A model generated the notes under the pieces. That model saw nothing but the letters and a program-made list of their open reading frames with translations. It was not told the origin of the DNA and did no database searches. Source: Candidatus Gastranaerophilales bacterium (GTDB lineage: Bacteria > Cyanobacteriota > Vampirovibrionia > Gastranaerophilales > Gastranaerophilaceae). Taken from it: a DNA stretch of 64,000 bases. The position numbers were made by a program, and so were the translations under genes. The stretch is taken from positions 16,625 to 80,624 of the forward strand of contig CALVET010000079.1 of assembly GCA_944326675.1 (NCBI GenBank), read 5' to 3'. Of this stretch, positions 15,542 through 24,627 are shown in pieces. Position 1 is the first letter of the stretch. Every line of letters starts with the position of its first letter.

Positions 15542-18500
15542 TATTCATCCTTTATTTTAATTCCTGAAATTTTAGTAACCCCTTTGTCTTTTTGGGTTAC
15601 ACCAATCATTCTGTCGGCATTATCTAACATTGGTTTTCTTAGTGAAACAACAATAAATTGTGCTGTTTTTGATTGATTGGTGATGATTTGGGCTAATTTT
15701 TCTACATTTGGTCCGTCAAGGTGCATGTCAACTTCATCGAATGCATAAAACGGAGCAGGCAGGTATTTTTGGATAGCAAAAACAAAAGCTAAAGCTGTTA
15801 GAGATTTTTCACCGCCTGACATGCCTGCAAGCTTTTGATTTCTTTTATCTCTAATGTTTGCAACAAAAGTTAAACCGCCTGAAAAAGGATCTTCTTCGTT
15901 TTCTAATGATAAAGAGCCGGAGCCTTGAGATATTTGTTCAAAGACTTCTTTGAAGTTATTATTAATTGCATGGTACGCTTCAAGGAAGGTTTCTTTTTTC
16001 AATCCTTGATAGCCGTTCATTCTTGTTTTAATTTCATTTTTTTCGTTGTTTAGAGTTTCAACCTTTTCTTTATAAGAATTTTGGCGCTCTAAAACAGAAT
16101 CATATTCTGTTAGCGCTCTCATATTAACCGGTTCTAATTCTTCCATTTTCTTTTGTAGCTTGGAAATTTTAGAATTGATTTCATCAAGAGAAATTTCTGT
16201 TTGCTCAAGTTCTTTTGGGTTAATTCCCATTTCGTTGAATTCTTTTATTATATTTTCTAAAATTGGTTCTAATTCTCGCCTTCTTGCTTTATAGCTTTCT
16301 TCTTGTTCTAATAATCTTTCAATGTCGTCTTGAATTTTGTTTTTAGAGGTTTTAGAGTTTAATAATTCTTCTTGTAATTCATCTCTTTTTTGCTGCAATT
16401 CAACAAGGTTTTTACCCAGTTCAAGAATTTCTTTTTCTAATTTTTCAAGAACTTCTTTTAAAGATAGAATTTCTTTTTCAAATTGTTCTTTTTCCGTTTT
16501 TAGGTTTTCATTGTCGCTTGTCAGTTTTTTGATATCATTTTCACGGGTTGAAATTTGGCTTTGTTGGAATTTGATTTGATTTTTGTCTTTTTCGATATCA
16601 TTTTCTTTTGTCATTATTGCTTTTTCAAGATTTTTAATATCCTCTTCAACACCTGTTGTTTTTTCTTTTAATTTTTTTAATTCGCCTTCATCAATTAGTT
16701 TTTCAACAGCTTCAAGTTCTTTTTGAAGAGTTTGAGATTGTTCGTTTAATTTGATGTGTTTATTTTCAATTAAATCAAGCTCTCGAGATAATTTTGCATT
16801 TTTTTCTTTTAATTCTTTTAAAAGCTTTTCGCCGTCTGAAATAATATTTGCGCTTGATTCGTTGTTTGAAACAAGGTTTTTAAGCTCAATTTTAGCTCCG
16901 TTTAAGGTGTTTAGAGCACTTGAATGTTTTTGTCTTATATCATCTAATCTTCGCTCTAAATCTTTTTCTTTTTGAGCCAAATCTCTTGCTTGCAGTTCAA
17001 GGTCTTTAAGAGCTTTTTTATATTTTTCAAGTTCTCTTTCTTGGCTTTTATCAAAGAAAGAAGCATTTTTCTTTTTGGCACCGCCTGTTATAAGACCGCT
17101 TTTTTCTGTTATGTCGCCTTCAAGGGTTACTACTCTATATTTTCCGGCTAATTTTTTAGCGCAGTTTTCGTCTTCTACAACAATTGTTTCGCCAAGTGCA
17201 AAATAAAATGCATCAAGATATTTATCATCAAAATCGATTAAATTGATTGCAAAATCGATTACACCTTTTTCTTTGGGTAAAGAAAGACGAGCGGGCGTTT
17301 TTTTGATTATGCTTAAAGGAATAAAAGAGGCTCTATCTCTGCCCAATGAGCGCAATACTTGAATTGCTTTATAGGCAACATCTTGGTTATCTACAACGAT
17401 TGAATAAGCACGAGCTCCCATAGCAACGTTAATTGCATCAATATATTCACCTTCAACATCGGCCAATTGTGCCAGTGGTTGATGAACACCTTCAATATGA
17501 GCATTTAGAACAGATTGAATACCTGAACCTTGTCCTGCTGTTTTATAGGCATTTTTGTTTGCGTCTAAAATTGCTATTCTTTTTTGTGCTTGTTGAATTT
17601 TATAGAATGTATCTTCTTTTTGGGTTTTTGTTTTATCCAGTTCTTCAAATGTTTTTGTTTGAATGATTTTATAATCTTGAGTTTCTGTTGTCAGTGTTTC
17701 AATTTGAAGAGTTAATTTGTCTTTTTCGTCTTCAAAAATCTTAGATGAATTTAAAAGTTTTTCAATTTGAGCTTTTGTTTGGTTGATTTTTTCCGTGTTA
17801 TTTTTATATTCGCTTTCAAGAGGCAGCTGTTCTTTGATTAAATCTGTTTCTTTGTCTTTTAGTTCATCAAGTTCTTTCTTAAGTCTGTTTCTGTTTTGAA
17901 TGTGTTCATCAGCAGATTTATTTAAACCTGTCATTTCCGTGATAATTTTATTAAGTTCTTCTTTTTTTGCTTTTAGAGAAGAATTCAATTCATTTAATTC
18001 AAGATTTTTTTGTTCAATAGCTTTTGTATATTCTTGTATTTTTTCTTTTTGAACTTCTATACCGTTTTTATAGCCTTCAATTGCTTTTAAATTATCAAGA
18101 GTGGTTTTTTCACATTGAGCTATGGCAGATTTTTTTCTTTCAACTTCACTTTTTTTTTCTTCTAAAAGTTTTTTTTCTTTTATCTGTTTTTCTTCTCCTT
18201 GAGCCTTAACTTTAGAATTAATTTCATCATACTTTATTTTTAAATCTTCAATTTTTGTAGCTGCTTCTTTTAGTTTTTCATTTAGTTCTTTTTTTGTTTT
18301 TTTTGCCATTAAAATATTTTGGTGTACAAGCTCTAATGAGCGAACTGTGTCAAAATATTTTGCGCTATGGATTTTTGTTTCAAGCTCCGTTTTTTCATCT
18401 TTAAACTTTTTATATTTAAGTGCAACTTCTCTTTCTTGTTTTAGTTGTTCAATTCTGTTATCGATTTCGTTAATTAAAATTGTATCGTTTGCAATTTTAT

Positions 18501-19038
18501 CTTCAACATTTTGTATTTGTTCACTTGCAAGGGCAATTTTTCTGTCAAAATCGGCAGTGCCTGCAATTTCATCTATGATTTTTCTTCGCTCAATTGCAGA
18601 ACACCTTGTAATTTCTGTTACATCCCCTTGCATCATAACATTATAACTGTTTGGAGAAATGTTATATTTTTCTAATTCCATGTGTATTTGGGTTAAACTG
18701 CAGGGCTTATCATTGTAATAGTAATTGGATTGAACGCCGTTTTTGCCCTTTTTAACATATCTTCTGATTGAAAATTCTTCTCCGTTATCGTTTGCAAAAA
18801 CAACTTTAACGCTGGCTTCGTTGCGTTTGTTATGGTTAGAGATTAAATCGGCAACACCTTGCTCAGAGCGCAGTGAACGGGCTGTTCTTAAGCTTAGAGC
18901 AAAAAGAATACTATCGATGATATTGCTTTTTCCGGAGCCATTGGGACCTGAAACGGCAGTAAAACCTTGCATTAAAGGAATATTAACCTTAGATGCAAAA
19001 GATTTAAAGTTATCAATTTCAAGTTCTTTTATATACAT
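15541..19038 (-). CDS. smc: Chromosome partition protein Smc
   Basis: 1165 residues, normal length. The N-terminal head carries Walker A GPNGSGKSNIIDSILFALS (~32-50). Long coiled coils (~165-490 and ~670-1010) flank a hinge at ~510-660, whose phrases are VNALIEGVHQ-like LNAHIEGVHQPLAQLADVEG and GDITEKSGLITGGAK. The C-terminal head holds the signature motif LAGMSGGEKSLTALAF and Walker B PFYAFDEVDMHLD. Smc is the condensin ATPase that extrudes DNA loops. It is first of smc-scpA-scpB and probably has its own promoter in the 70-bp gap after lepB. Confidence 0.98.
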   Translation of the reverse strand: MYIKELEIDNFKSFASKVNIPLMQGFTAVSGPNGSGKSNIIDSILFALSLRTARSLRSEQGVADLISNHNKRNEASVKVVFANDNGEEFSIRRYVKKGKNGVQSNYYYNDKPCSLTQIHMELEKYNISPNSYNVMMQGDVTEITRCSAIERRKIIDEIAGTADFDRKIALASEQIQNVEDKIANDTILINEIDNRIEQLKQEREVALKYKKFKDEKTELETKIHSAKYFDTVRSLELVHQNILMAKKTKKELNEKLKEAATKIEDLKIKYDEINSKVKAQGEEKQIKEKKLLEEKKSEVERKKSAIAQCEKTTLDNLKAIEGYKNGIEVQKEKIQEYTKAIEQKNLELNELNSSLKAKKEELNKIITEMTGLNKSADEHIQNRNRLKKELDELKDKETDLIKEQLPLESEYKNNTEKINQTKAQIEKLLNSSKIFEDEKDKLTLQIETLTTETQDYKIIQTKTFEELDKTKTQKEDTFYKIQQAQKRIAILDANKNAYKTAGQGSGIQSVLNAHIEGVHQPLAQLADVEGEYIDAINVAMGARAYSIVVDNQDVAYKAIQVLRSLGRDRASFIPLSIIKKTPARLSLPKEKGVIDFAINLIDFDDKYLDAFYFALGETIVVEDENCAKKLAGKYRVVTLEGDITEKSGLITGGAKKKNASFFDKSQERELEKYKKALKDLELQARDLAQKEKDLERRLDDIRQKHSSALNTLNGAKIELKNLVSNNESSANIISDGEKLLKELKEKNAKLSRELDLIENKHIKLNEQSQTLQKELEAVEKLIDEGELKKLKEKTTGVEEDIKNLEKAIMTKENDIEKDKNQIKFQQSQISTRENDIKKLTSDNENLKTEKEQFEKEILSLKEVLEKLEKEILELGKNLVELQQKRDELQEELLNSKTSKNKIQDDIERLLEQEESYKARRRELEPILENIIKEFNEMGINPKELEQTEISLDEINSKISKLQKKMEELEPVNMRALTEYDSVLERQNSYKEKVETLNNEKNEIKTRMNGYQGLKKETFLEAYHAINNNFKEVFEQISQGSGSLSLENEEDPFSGGLTFVANIRDKRNQKLAGMSGGEKSLTALAFVFAIQKYLPAPFYAFDEVDMHLDGPNVEKLAQIITNQSKTAQFIVVSLRKPMLDNADRMIGVTQKDKGVTKISGIKIKDE

Positions 19039-19082
19039 TGTCTTTTAAATACTTAGCTAAACCCCATAGTCTGCGTATAATA

Positions 19083-19112
19083 ATTACACTATAAAAGTCG
19101 TCATGCTGTCAA
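19083..19112 (-). promoter_or_regulatory. Putative sigma-70 promoter for smc
   Basis: On the minus strand TTGACA (19107-19112) and TGTAAT (19083-19088) are separated by 18 bp, 45 nt upstream of the smc start. It is the only obvious promoter in the 70-bp break that separates lepB from smc. Confidence 0.45.
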
Positions 19113-20479
19113 ATTTTATATAAAAATTCATATCTGTTGAGTATATAGTTTTGTTTTTTAAATCCTTCTTTTGTTTTTTGTTTACTCAAAGTAATGTATT
19201 TATCTTTTAAAATATTTATTCGATGTATAGGGAAGAACATAAAATTTGCCCTGCCTATAATTCTGTCTTTCGATAAAAAGCCCCAAAAACGGCTGTCTTG
19301 AGAGTTTGAACGGTTGTCTCCCATCATAAAATAATTATCTTTTGGAATTGTAAACGGTCCGCAAAACATTCTATCCGAACACGGGGTCCAAACTTCTTTT
19401 GAACTGATATAAGGTTCATTTAGTGCAACATCATTAATATAAACCCTGTATTCGTTTTTGTCTTCATTATATTTAATTTCAAATTTGTCGTTTGGCATGC
19501 CTACAACTCTTTTAATAAATGCGATATCTTTACACATTATGCCTGATAACCTTGTGAAAACTGCCCAAGGGGAGTTTGATAGCTTTTCTTCGGGAGGATA
19601 GAAAACTAAAATATCCCCTCTTTTGATATCTCTGTGCGGATATTCAAGTTTTTCAACGAATACTCTGTCATGTTCCATTATGGTTGGGCGCATTGAGCCG
19701 GATGGAATCCATCTTAATTCGCCGATGAAATATCTTATTGCAATTACGCAAATTAAAACAAAAATTATTGTGTTAATAATTTCTTTTGTTGCGCTTGTTT
19801 GTTTATCTTCTTGAATGCTTTCATCAAAGAAAACTTTCCTCAAAAAATAACCTATTCCTTTTTCCTTTGTTTTTTTATATAGGGTTATTGCGTTCTCTTT
19901 TTGATTTTTGAAGAAATTAGAAAAGTTTTCTTTTGCTTCTTTGTTTAGTTTTTTATTGTCGCAAATTAAATATAAAACAATTACCCACACAAAAAGTGAT
20001 ATAAAAAGAACACCCATAAATTTTAAAAATGCACTGTAAGGGCTTGAATAAACTTCGTTTAGAGCTTTTATGTCAATTAGTTTTATTGTTTTATATTTAT
20101 TTAAAATATAATCATTAATTTTACTGATAAGTTCATCTTTGTTTTTGTTGATAAGATAAGGCAGAGCAACATAAAGAGAATTTTCAATTTTTTCTTCGTC
20201 AGAATCATAAATCAAATATTCTTCTTTATTTTCAGTGTTGATTGTTGCATATTTAATTTTGTAATTAAGGAGTATATTTTCTAAATCTTGTTTATTGATA
20301 TTTTCATTTTTATATGAATATTCTAAAATTGTGCCTCTTTTTAAAATATAGTTTAAGGTTTGAAAGTTTTGATTATATATCGCGCAAACAACTGCAAATA
20401 TAATGATAAAAATTAAAAGTTTTGCATTTTTTTTGAAATATGATTTTATCTTTTCTTTTATTTTATTAATTAATTCCAA
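19109..20479 (-). CDS. lepB: Signal peptidase I with a ~230-residue membrane-anchored N-terminal extension
   Basis: 456 residues, about twice a typical LepB of this class. The catalytic part begins near residue 235: a transmembrane helix (NTIIFVLICVIAIRYFIG), box B with nucleophile Ser262 (WIPSGSMRPTI), the Lys of the dyad in AFIKRVVGMPNDKFEI, and box E (NYFMMGDNRSNSQDSRFWG). The extra N-terminus has a transmembrane helix at ~20-35, an outside domain of ~110 residues (KRGTILEYSYKNENINKQ...), then a second membrane helix (~152-173). This helix-head-helix pattern, with a 'GT.lEYsy' start, looks to me like the P1 head and first helices of SecD/SecF (inference). The enzyme removes signal peptides after Sec export. 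Confidence 0.92.
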   Translation of the reverse strand: MELINKIKEKIKSYFKKNAKLLIFIIIFAVVCAIYNQNFQTLNYILKRGTILEYSYKNENINKQDLENILLNYKIKYATINTENKEEYLIYDSDEEKIENSLYVALPYLINKNKDELISKINDYILNKYKTIKLIDIKALNEVYSSPYSAFLKFMGVLFISLFVWVIVLYLICDNKKLNKEAKENFSNFFKNQKENAITLYKKTKEKGIGYFLRKVFFDESIQEDKQTSATKEIINTIIFVLICVIAIRYFIGELRWIPSGSMRPTIMEHDRVFVEKLEYPHRDIKRGDILVFYPPEEKLSNSPWAVFTRLSGIMCKDIAFIKRVVGMPNDKFEIKYNEDKNEYRVYINDVALNEPYISSKEVWTPCSDRMFCGPFTIPKDNYFMMGDNRSNSQDSRFWGFLSKDRIIGRANFMFFPIHRINILKDKYITLSKQKTKEGFKKQNYILNRYEFLYKI

Positions 20480-20481
20480 AA

Positions 20482-21378
20482 TTAGCTCCTTAGTGTGTAG
20501 TTGATTATATCAACGAGTGTTTTTTTGTAAATATTATCTTCAAGACAATCTAAGCCTGTTAAAGCTTTTTGTTTGTATTTTTCAATGTATTCTTCTGATT
20601 TTAGTATGTATTTATTAAAGTCGGAAGAAAGATATTTTTCAAAATCCATAGGGTTGATTTTATTTTCAATGACAAATAAAATCAACGGAAGCGTGTAGTT
20701 TTTTTGTTTCGCATCATAGAAATTTTTGGATTTTACATCTGCAACATCGTTTTTAATTTGAAAGGCAATTGAATAGTTTTTAATTGAATTAAGCAAATTT
20801 TCTTTTATTGTTTCATTTTGTTCTTTTATGCTAAAAAGCGCCTCCAGACCAACAACAAAAAGATTTCCGGTTTTATTAAAAGATTTTTCTATATATAAAT
20901 CAATATTATCTAAATTGATTGTAGTGTTTTGATTTATTTCACCCAAGATTGTTTTTTTAATTCTTCCAGAGTATATTTTTGTGATTTTTGAATTTGTTTT
21001 GCTTAAAATTTCAAGCGCAATAGCTAAAAGCAAATCGCCTTCTAAAACCGCAACTTTGGAGTTGAATTTTTCGCTAAAAGTTTCAAGTTCTCTTCTTTTT
21101 TTTGATTCATCAATAATATCATCATGGATTAATGAAGCATTATGTATTAACTCCGATAAAAGTGCAATATTTATAACATTTTCATCCTGTATGTTTAATA
21201 TTTCGGCAAATAAAAAGACAAAAACAGCTCGAAGTCTTTTGGCGTTTAAAAATATAAAATTGTATAAATGATTTGAAAAAGGTGTTGGATTTTCTTTTAT
21301 AATATCATTTAGCTTTTTTTCAAATATGTTGAGTTTTTCTTCAATTGGCAGAGCAATTGTTTTTATTTTTTCATCCAT
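20482..21378 (-). CDS. Polyprenyl diphosphate synthase
   Basis: 298 residues, trans-isoprenyl synthase fold. The first aspartate-rich motif is intact: LIHNASLIHDDIIDESKKRR (DDxxD, residues ~82-86). The second, normally FQIxDDxxD, reads FQIKNDVADV, with Asn for the first Asp. GDLLLAIALEIL and the KTGNLFVVGLEALF phrase also fit. The enzyme would condense isopentenyl diphosphate units on an allylic starter to make a lipid-carrier or quinone side chain; chain length cannot be told by eye. It sits 2 nt downstream of the M29 peptidase gene and 2 nt before lepB, so it is co-transcribed in the envelope block. The altered second motif may slow catalysis or mean a divergent subunit. Confidence 0.85.
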   Translation of the reverse strand: MDEKIKTIALPIEEKLNIFEKKLNDIIKENPTPFSNHLYNFIFLNAKRLRAVFVFLFAEILNIQDENVINIALLSELIHNASLIHDDIIDESKKRRELETFSEKFNSKVAVLEGDLLLAIALEILSKTNSKITKIYSGRIKKTILGEINQNTTINLDNIDLYIEKSFNKTGNLFVVGLEALFSIKEQNETIKENLLNSIKNYSIAFQIKNDVADVKSKNFYDAKQKNYTLPLILFVIENKINPMDFEKYLSSDFNKYILKSEEYIEKYKQKALTGLDCLEDNIYKKTLVDIINYTLRS

Positions 21379-21379
21379 T

Positions 21380-22486
21380 TTATATTATGAATTTACCGTC
21401 TTTGTATATTAGTTTGTCGTCTGCATATATTTCGCCATTGTTTTTCATATTTTTAATCATATCCCAATGCAAGCCTGACTGATTTTTGCCGCCTGCTTCA
21501 GGATAGCTTGAACCGAGCGCCATGTGGATTGAGCCGCCTATTTTTTCGTCAAACAGGATGTTGCCTGTAACATTTTGAATTCTTTCGTTTGTTCCGATTG
21601 CAATTTCACCTACAAAGCGAGAACCTTCGTCCATATTTAGCATGCTTTGAAGAAAATCATCTCCGATTTGTGCATGGGCTTCAACTACTTTTCCGTCTTT
21701 AAGTGTTAAATATACTTCTTTAGCTGTTGAGCCATGGTAGTTTTGAGGAAAATCAAAATAGATTGTTCCGTTTGCACTGTTTTCAACAGGGGATGTAAAA
21801 ATTTCCCCGTCAGGAAAATTCATATTCCCTGAGCAAGGAACCCAAGTTCTATTTTCTGTTGAAAATGTTATATCTGTTTTGTCGCCTTTAATTCTTAGTT
21901 TTGAAGTTTTGTTTAAAATATCTGCTATTCTTTTTTGTTCTTTTTCTATTTCAATCCATTTTTGAGTAGGATTATCCAAATCAAGATAGCATGAGCTTAT
22001 TAAAAATTCAGAATACTCTTCAAGGCTCATAGAGGCTTCTTGTGCTAAAGCGTTTGTAGGATAATCAGCTATGACCCAGCGCATATCACCACGAGCTGAG
22101 CGTTCCAGTCTTTTAGCCAATATTGGTCTTGAAGCTTTAGAGCGTTTAGCAAGCTTGTCTGAGTCTGCGTTTGACATGTTTTTAACGTTTGAAGGCGCTC
22201 CTATGAATATCATAACATCGGCTTTTTCAACCTCTATTTTAGACATTTCATCAATATATTCCAATTGTTCATAAGATGCATATTTAATAAATGTTTCAGC
22301 CAATTCATCCATTGAAGTTCTTACAATTGGGTTTGCTCCGTTTATTAAGCATAACTTATAAATTTCTTTAACTAAAGGCTGCGCTTCATATCCTCTGGCA
22401 TAAATTATGACCAAGTCGCCTTTAGCAACCTTAGTTGAATAATTTACAAGTACATCTGCATATTTATTGATGATTGGATTATACAT
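21380..22486 (-). CDS. M29-family metallo-aminopeptidase
   Basis: 368 residues, matching the thermophilic aminopeptidase (AmpS/PepS, family M29). It begins with INKYADVLVNYSTKVAKGDLV. The middle holds RLERSARGDMRWVIADYPT. The C-terminal metal-binding segment includes SGNMNFPDGEIFTSPVENS, VGEIAIGTNERI, HMALGSSYPEAGGKNQSGLH and WDMI. These are the conserved Glu, His and Asp positions of the dimetal site. It removes N-terminal amino acids from peptides in the cytoplasm. It shares one base with the lpxA stop region (start at 22486, the lpxA end), so it is translationally coupled in the lpx block. The assignment is strong. Confidence 0.93.
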   Translation of the reverse strand: MYNPIINKYADVLVNYSTKVAKGDLVIIYARGYEAQPLVKEIYKLCLINGANPIVRTSMDELAETFIKYASYEQLEYIDEMSKIEVEKADVMIFIGAPSNVKNMSNADSDKLAKRSKASRPILAKRLERSARGDMRWVIADYPTNALAQEASMSLEEYSEFLISSCYLDLDNPTQKWIEIEKEQKRIADILNKTSKLRIKGDKTDITFSTENRTWVPCSGNMNFPDGEIFTSPVENSANGTIYFDFPQNYHGSTAKEVYLTLKDGKVVEAHAQIGDDFLQSMLNMDEGSRFVGEIAIGTNERIQNVTGNILFDEKIGGSIHMALGSSYPEAGGKNQSGLHWDMIKNMKNNGEIYADDKLIYKDGKFII

Positions 22487-23313
22487 TAATTTTCTCCGTT
22501 GTCTTCTTCCATAACGCCATGGTAAGCAGCTTTATATCTTAATGTGCAGCCTCTTTTTGACGTTCTTACAAAATCAACTAAATTATCAACATATTTATTG
22601 CCTTTAAATTCTTTTTCAATTAATTCAAGGGCTTGAGTTGTGTTATATTGTTCATTTCTTAAAATTCTTATTGCTTTGTGGATTGCATCTCTTGATTCTT
22701 TATCTACGCCTTTTCTTCTTAAACCGATAGCATTTAAACCTATGGGCAGACAAGGAATGCCTTCTGCTTTGCAATATGGTATAATATCCAATCTTGCAGC
22801 TGAAGCACCTGATATGATTGCCATATCGCCAATTCTAAGGTTTTGATGAAATACGCTCATTCCGCCTAAAAAAGCACCAAAGCCAACATGGCAATGACCG
22901 CCTATTGTTGCAGCATTTGCCATAATAACGTTATCTTTTAAAACGCAGTTATGAGCAACATGGGAATAAGCCATTAACATGCAATTATTGCCGACAATTG
23001 TGTTAGTGTTTTCGCCTGAGGCTCTATTTATTGTAGCAAATTCTCTAATCCAGCAATTTTCACCAATGACAACTCCTGTTTTTTCACCTTTATAGCCTAA
23101 ATCTTGAGGTTCTCCGCCAATTGAAGCAAAAGGAGAAATTCTTGTATTTTTGCCTATGTGTGCAAATTGTATGTTTGCACTTTCTCCGATTTTACAACCT
23201 TCTTTAATAACTGTATCTTCTCCTATAATCGCATAAGCTCCTATTTCAACATCCGGTGCTATTTTAGCACTTTCGTGGATTATGGCTGTCGGATGAATTT
23301 TGTTTGTTGTCAT
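22486..23313 (-). CDS. lpxA: UDP-N-acetylglucosamine acyltransferase LpxA
   Basis: 275 residues. It is a left-handed beta-helix with repeated hexapeptides from residue ~8 (HPTAIIHESAKIAPDVEIGA) to ~190. The catalytic-His region MLMAYSHVAHNCVLKDNVIMAN and the diagnostic SVFHQNLRIGDMAIISGAS are present. GEPQDLGYKGEKT is an LpxA phrase. LpxA adds the first R-3-hydroxyacyl chain to UDP-GlcNAc in lipid A synthesis, showing an LPS outer membrane. It follows fabZ by 19 nt. Last of lpxD-lpxC-fabZ-lpxA. Confidence 0.96.
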   Translation of the reverse strand: MTTNKIHPTAIIHESAKIAPDVEIGAYAIIGEDTVIKEGCKIGESANIQFAHIGKNTRISPFASIGGEPQDLGYKGEKTGVVIGENCWIREFATINRASGENTNTIVGNNCMLMAYSHVAHNCVLKDNVIMANAATIGGHCHVGFGAFLGGMSVFHQNLRIGDMAIISGASAARLDIIPYCKAEGIPCLPIGLNAIGLRRKGVDKESRDAIHKAIRILRNEQYNTTQALELIEKEFKGNKYVDNLVDFVRTSKRGCTLRYKAAYHGVMEEDNGEN

Positions 23314-23332
23314 TTTTCTTTTCCCTTATTCC

Positions 23333-23779
23333 TTATTTTAATGCTACTGTAAGTACGGCTTCCGTGCAAAGTTTTCCGTCAACGTATGAACGGCCTAAGC
23401 ATTTTGCAATCGGTCCTTTAACCTTTAAGCATTCTGTCTCCATTTCAAGTTTGTCTCCGGGACGAACTATGTTTTTGAATTTTGCATTTTCAACACCTGC
23501 AAAAAGTGTTAATTTGCCTTTGTATTTATCCATAGTCATTAAAATCGGAGCTGAAGTTTGAGCCAGTGCTTCAATTTGTAATACCCCCGGCATAATTGGG
23601 TTGTTTGGAAAGTGTCCTTGGAAAAAAGGCTCATTAAAAGTTACATTTTTATACCCTTTTGAGTATTCTCCGGGGACACATTCTGTTATTCTGTCCACCA
23701 ATAAAAAAGGATATCTGTGCGGTAGCATTTCAAGTATTTCACTGTAATCTAGCGAAATTGGCGTTACTGTTGAATCCAT
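23333..23779 (-). CDS. fabZ: 3-hydroxyacyl-ACP dehydratase FabZ
   Basis: 148 residues from ATG 23779, which has GAGGAGA just upstream; a longer frame from 23839 runs into lpxC and is rejected. It is a hotdog fold with LPHRYPFLLVDRI, the catalytic His in GHFPNNPIMPGVLQIEALAQ and the Glu within the same motif. The last segment, KFKNIVRPGDKLEME, is typical. It dehydrates 3-hydroxyacyl-ACP in fatty-acid synthesis and sits between lpxC and lpxA, where it competes with LpxA for the shared 3-hydroxyacyl-ACP pool. Confidence 0.96.
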   Translation of the reverse strand: MDSTVTPISLDYSEILEMLPHRYPFLLVDRITECVPGEYSKGYKNVTFNEPFFQGHFPNNPIMPGVLQIEALAQTSAPILMTMDKYKGKLTLFAGVENAKFKNIVRPGDKLEMETECLKVKGPIAKCLGRSYVDGKLCTEAVLTVALK

Positions 23780-23790
23780 TTTATCTCCTC

Positions 23791-24627
23791 TTATTTCTGT
23801 TTTGTTAATTTTTCTTTTAAGATTTTGGCAGTTTGGCAATGATAACCATGACCTGCTTCTTTAGCTATTATATTTGCTTTTAATTTTAGAGGGTTGAAAC
23901 CTGTTAAGTAAAAATCGCCGATTATATCAAGGATTTTGTGTTTAGCAGGTTCATAAGGGCTTCTTAAGGGTACTGTATAAGTGCCGTCATCAATTAAGCC
24001 GACTGTGTTTTCTATTGTTACCCCTTTTGAATATCCTGCGGCTTGAAATTTTTCAAGGTCTTTTAAATAGCCAAAAGTTCTTGCTTCAATAATTTCGTTT
24101 AGATTTTTGTCTGTGTCAAGACCAACCCATCTGTTGTTAAGGTCGGGGTGGTTAAAGTTTACCAAGTATGTAATGCTTGTTTTAGCTTCGTTTGACGGAG
24201 TTACTAAAATTGTTGAGTTTTTATTTTGAAAAACAATTGTATCTTTCAAGGGTTCAACCGGTTCGTTTTCACCCGTATAACCGATTTTATTAAATTCTTC
24301 AACCCATTTTTTGGAGCTGCCGTCAAAAATCGGCATTTCAAAACCTTGGGAATTGAAATAAACATCCAATGCGTCAATTTCGCAAATTGCACATGCTGCC
24401 ATAAAATGTTCTATAAGGGCAATTTTATTTTGCGCTTTGTTTTCAACATCTGCCAAAATTGTGCAATGCTCAGTGGAAACAACATTTTCAACTTTAGCTT
24501 CAATTGTTGAATTATTTATATGGAAGCGAATTCCTTTTTCTTCTGAAGGCTTAATTGTAAGCTCAACAGGGGCTGCAAACATTAACCCCGCACCGTTTAA
24601 TGTTAAATTAGATTTTAGCGTCTTCAT
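23791..24627 (-). CDS. lpxC: UDP-3-O-acyl-N-acetylglucosamine deacetylase LpxC
   Basis: 278 residues, single-domain-pair LpxC. Zinc and catalytic residues are visible in [16 protein letters not shown] (His of the zinc site and Glu), and [14 protein letters not shown] (H-K-x-x-D-x-x-G-D). [21 protein letters not shown] is a signature. It catalyses the committed, zinc-dependent step of lipid A synthesis. Its start overlaps the lpxD stop by 20 nt, so the two are translationally coupled. The fabZ ribosome-binding site follows after its stop. Confidence 0.96.
   Translation of the reverse strand: MKTLKSNLTLNGAGLMFAAPVELTIKPSEEKGIRFHINNSTIEAKVENVVSTEHCTILADVENKAQNKIALIEHFMAACAICEIDALDVYFNSQGFEMPIFDGSSKKWVEEFNKIGYTGENEPVEPLKDTIVFQNKNSTILVTPSNEAKTSITYLVNFNHPDLNNRWVGLDTDKNLNEIIEARTFGYLKDLEKFQAAGYSKGVTIENTVGLIDDGTYTVPLRSPYEPAKHKILDIIGDFYLTGFNPLKLKANIIAKEAGHGYHCQTAKILKEKLTKQK

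Noticed and set aside
15541..19038. Several plus-strand readings inside smc (for example 16337-16579 and 18347-18646)
   Set aside because: They are antisense shadows of the coiled-coil gene, Phe/Leu/Ser-rich, with no homology or ribosome-binding sites.
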